From Sulfurimonas sp. (GTDB lineage Bacteria > Campylobacterota > Campylobacteria > Campylobacterales > Sulfurimonadaceae): 7,948 nt of DNA. The notes below the pieces were generated by a model that was not told the DNA's origin, did no database searches, and was given only the letters and a program-made list of their open reading frames with translations. The position numbers and the translations under genes are program-made. Each line of letters begins with the position of its first letter. Positions within the stretch are counted from its first letter, which is position 1. Positions 5,446 to 7,948 of this stretch are shown here, one piece after another. The DNA is taken from positions 11,755 to 19,702 of the forward strand of contig NVUO01000024.1 in assembly GCA_002733155.1 (NCBI GenBank), written 5' to 3'.

Positions 5446-7695
5446 AAAATATTTTTAGCGGTAATCTTAACACTGATAGGCATTAGCTCTTATGCGCACA
5501 CAATTGAATCAATTAAGTATGAAGGTATGGTACATATTTCAAAGCCAGTTGCTCTTAGGATGCTAGATTTTAGTGTTGGGGATAATGTAGATGATGAGGC
5601 TATAAATAAATCTCTTAAAAAATATTTTGATCAGGGTTATTTTAAAGATGCTTGGGTTGAAATTAACGATGGAGAATTAATTTACCACTTTAAGGAAAAA
5701 GCTCTTATATCAAAGATTGAGCTAAAAGGTTGGAAAGAGAATGATGAAGATACAAAAGAGGCCGTTATTCAGATTAAAAGAGGCTCCTTATATGATGAGA
5801 AAAAACTAAAAGCCGCAAAAGATAGAATCATTGAAGCTATATCTCAAGATGCAAAGATAGATAGTGTAGTTGAAATAAAAAAAGAATATTTAAATAATGG
5901 AAGTATTAAAGTTACATTTATAGTTAATGAGGGTGAAGAGGTAATTATAGAGAATCTTGATTATTCAGGGGTTAAAGATCTTGATACAGATGATTTTAAT
6001 GAAGTTATTGCAAATAAAGAAAGTCAGTTTATGGGTTGGTTTTGGGGACGTAATGATGGAAAAATGAAATTAGTTGATTTAGCTTATGACCCACTTAGAA
6101 TTCGTGACCTATATATGCAAAAAGGATACTTAGATGCAGTTGTAGATGCGCCTTTTGTAAAAGTAAACTTTAATAACTATACAGCTGATATGTCTTATCA
6201 AATAGAAGAGGGGGTATCTTATAAAATCAGTAAAATATCTATACAGCAAGTTAAATATGTAATTGATGACGAGAAGGTATTAGATGCTATAACTTTAGAA
6301 GCTGGTGAAACTTTTAATATTAAAACTTTCCGTGATGATGCACAAAGAATTAAAACTATTATTTCTGATTTATCTTACGCCTTTACTCAGGTAGTACCAG
6401 ATTTAAAAAAGAATAAAAAGGATAAGACAGTTGAAGTGGTATTTAAAATTATGCCTGGAGATAAGGTTAAAATTAGAAATGTAGTTATTTCTGGTAATAA
6501 TAGAACTCTTGATAGGATTGTAAGACGTGAGCTTTATTTAGGGCCAGGAGACATGTATTCTTTAACCGACCTAACTGATTCCAGATCAGCACTTGGTCGT
6601 TTAGGATTTTTTGAAGGAAATACTATTGAAGAAAAAAGAATTGATAATCAAACAATTGATTTAATTGTTAAGTTAAAAGAAGCTCCAACTGGTAATATTC
6701 AACTAGGTGGTGGTTATGGTTCTTATGGCGGTTTATTAGTAAGTATTGGCGTAGATGATAGAAATGTATGGGGTTCTGGAGTTAATGTTGGGGTTAAGTT
6801 GGAACGTTCGCAGCTTACTTCAAACTATGCATTTAATATTTCTAACCCAAGATTAAACGATAGTGATTTTTCTGGTAATTTTTCTATATATACATCAAAC
6901 TATACATATAATGACTATACAGTACTTTCAAATGGAATTAGTTTAGGTCTTGGTCGTAGGTTTACAAGATATGTATCTGGTAATATTGCCTATGCATATT
7001 CAGATAATAGTTATCAATTTGATAAAAATTCTACAATAACTTATACTAATAATAGGTTTTTTGAGAGTTATTCAAAAAGTTCAGTTACTTTAAGTGCTAG
7101 ATTTGATAATACAGATGATTATTATTTACCTAGAAAGGGATACGCGCTTACTCAAAGTCTAGAAATGGCAGGTGCTGGTGGTGAAGCTAAGTTCCTTAAA
7201 TCAAGGACTACTATAGGCGCATATAAAGGGCTAGAGGATTATATTGGTTTTGACCTTATTGCAAGATATAAGGCTAGAGTATTTTATGCATTAGATATTG
7301 GTTACTTACCAATTGCAGAAAGATTTTATATGGGTGGTTTAGGTAGTGTACGCGGATATCAGTCTTATTCTTTATCGCCAACAGTCTTAGACAAAGATGG
7401 CTTTAGCAGAAGAGTTGGTGGTGAGTATACAGCCTCTAATAGTTTTGAGTTATCTTTCCCACTTGTTCCAAAAGCTAAAATGAGAATGGTTGCATTTTTT
7501 GATTATGGTTACATAGGTACTACAGCTGGTGATGCTAATTATGATGTTACAGGAGCAGCTCGTGGTGGTTATGGTCTAGGCCTTGAATGGTTCTCGCCTG
7601 TTGGTCCAATACAGCTTATGTTTGCACAACCTCTAGGAGCTAAAGAGGGTGATAGAACAGCTAACTTTGAATTTACTATGGGGCAAAGATTTTAA
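5443..7695 (+). CDS. bamA: BamA, outer-membrane protein assembly factor (Omp85 family)
   Basis: A 750-residue protein from the preferred start. BamA is the core of the BAM complex, which folds and inserts beta-barrel proteins into the outer membrane. Residues 1-18 are a signal peptide (cut after SYA). Five POTRA domains follow at about 19-87, 88-163, 164-258, 259-338 and 341-413; the last shows the typical VKIRNVVISGNNRTLDRIVR opening and ends in a LGFFEG block. The C-terminal barrel runs from about 414 to 750. It carries GGLGSVRGYQ at 631-640, the conserved VRGY of loop L6 (R637), and the final strand NFEFTMGQRF, with the C-terminal phenylalanine of an outer-membrane signal. The mature protein has no cysteine. 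Length and domain count are normal for the family. It is divergent from tyrA with a shared promoter region, and its last 20 bases overlap the end of an opposing gene. Function by homology is very secure; domain edges are approximate. Confidence 0.97.
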   Translation: MKIFLAVILTLIGISSYAHTIESIKYEGMVHISKPVALRMLDFSVGDNVDDEAINKSLKKYFDQGYFKDAWVEINDGELIYHFKEKALISKIELKGWKENDEDTKEAVIQIKRGSLYDEKKLKAAKDRIIEAISQDAKIDSVVEIKKEYLNNGSIKVTFIVNEGEEVIIENLDYSGVKDLDTDDFNEVIANKESQFMGWFWGRNDGKMKLVDLAYDPLRIRDLYMQKGYLDAVVDAPFVKVNFNNYTADMSYQIEEGVSYKISKISIQQVKYVIDDEKVLDAITLEAGETFNIKTFRDDAQRIKTIISDLSYAFTQVVPDLKKNKKDKTVEVVFKIMPGDKVKIRNVVISGNNRTLDRIVRRELYLGPGDMYSLTDLTDSRSALGRLGFFEGNTIEEKRIDNQTIDLIVKLKEAPTGNIQLGGGYGSYGGLLVSIGVDDRNVWGSGVNVGVKLERSQLTSNYAFNISNPRLNDSDFSGNFSIYTSNYTYNDYTVLSNGISLGLGRRFTRYVSGNIAYAYSDNSYQFDKNSTITYTNNRFFESYSKSSVTLSARFDNTDDYYLPRKGYALTQSLEMAGAGGEAKFLKSRTTIGAYKGLEDYIGFDLIARYKARVFYALDIGYLPIAERFYMGGLGSVRGYQSYSLSPTVLDKDGFSRRVGGEYTASNSFELSFPLVPKAKMRMVAFFDYGYIGTTAGDANYDVTGAARGGYGLGLEWFSPVGPIQLMFAQPLGAKEGDRTANFEFTMGQRF

Positions 7696-7948
7696 TATTA
7701 AAATCTTTGCATCTGTTTAGTTTCTTCACCGCTTCTTTACTTAAATAAAATGTATTAGTAGTCTCAATTAATAATTCCATATCTTTAAACTTCATACTAA
7801 AGTCTATACTCCTAGGTTTATGACTTAGTAAGGCTATACTTAATGATAAAATATATATAAGTATATTTAGAGTCCCCTCATCAGGTAAAAGAGACTTATA
7901 CTTATCTATATGTGTAGGTAATGCAAACTTTCTTGTAGCATATTTACA
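7676..7948 (-). CDS. C-terminal 90 residues of an unrecognised protein, 5' partial
   Basis: On the minus strand one frame is open from the window edge to TAG at 7678-7676, 91 codons without another stop in AT-rich DNA where chance stops are frequent. There is no start inside that would make sense of the whole frame, so this is the end of a longer gene. I do not recognise the family. Visible features are a hydrophobic stretch of about 15 residues (TLNILIYILSLSIALL, residues 26-41 of the fragment), too short to call a membrane helix with confidence, followed by a mixed charged helical region (KFKDMELLIE, then LSKEAVKKLNRC) and the end KDFNIKIFAP. The gene converges on bamA and overlaps its 3' end by 20 bases. 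C. jejuni, as I recall, has a suhB-like gene in the same direction as bamA at this place, so the downstream neighbour appears different here. Confidence 0.65.
   Translation of the reverse strand, partial: CKYATRKFALPTHIDKYKSLLPDEGTLNILIYILSLSIALLSHKPRSIDFSMKFKDMELLIETTNTFYLSKEAVKKLNRCKDFNIKIFAP
7683..7710. terminator. Perfect 28-bp palindrome over the bamA stop codon, possible bidirectional terminator
   Basis: GCAAAGATTTTAAT (7683-7696) is followed directly by its exact reverse complement (7697-7710), with no mismatch. As RNA it would fold into a stem of about 11-12 bp with a small loop. It covers the last three bamA codons and stop, and also codons near the end of the opposing gene. The sequence after it on the plus strand is moderately T-rich (TGTTTAGTTTCTTC) but not a clean T run; on the minus strand no T run follows. 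A role in ending transcription of the convergent genes is likely but inferred. Confidence 0.55.

Overview
The window is AT-rich chromosomal DNA (roughly 30% GC by eye) from a Gram-negative bacterium, most likely a member of the Campylobacterota (Arcobacter/Sulfurimonas-like). The indications are very low GC, a BamA gene lying head-to-head with a monofunctional tyrA (the arrangement I recall from Campylobacter jejuni), a Bat-type operon end, and T-rich promoters with good -10 boxes but poor -35 boxes. The genus cannot be fixed from the sequence alone.

Layout. (1) 2-439 (+) is the 3' end of a lysine-rich protein, probably the tail of the BatB/BatC-type (VWA/TPR) gene of a Bat operon. Twenty-one bases later comes (2) 461-1873 (+), a BatD-like membrane-anchored periplasmic protein with a TTG start. 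(3) 1874-2268 is a 395-base non-coding stretch with a terminator-like hairpin just after batD and an AT-rich promoter region. (4) 2269-4440 (+) is a secreted 723-residue protein with two DUF4214 repeats and, at its C-terminus, two copies of a PrcB-like domain, each holding one cysteine pair. (5) 4468-5298 (-) is tyrA (prephenate dehydrogenase), convergent with gene 4. (6) 5299-5442 is a compact divergent promoter region with a 12-bp inverted repeat that places the two -10 boxes symmetrically. (7) 5443-7695 (+) is bamA, the essential outer-membrane assembly protein; the longer start at 5350 is rejected. (8) 7676-7948 (-) is the C-terminal part of an unrecognised gene with no methionine start inside the window. 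It is convergent with bamA and overlaps it by 20 bases, and a perfect 28-bp palindrome sits over the junction.

How they fit together. Most products act in the envelope: Bat proteins in the inner membrane and periplasm, the DUF4214/PrcB-like protein exported by Sec, and BamA in the outer membrane. TyrA is the cytoplasmic, metabolic exception. The Bat genes form one transcription unit. The DUF4214 gene seems to stand alone, and tyrA and bamA share a control region. I see no CRISPR array, tRNA, rRNA, insertion sequence or defence system. The least ordinary item is the DUF4214 plus tandem PrcB-like protein.
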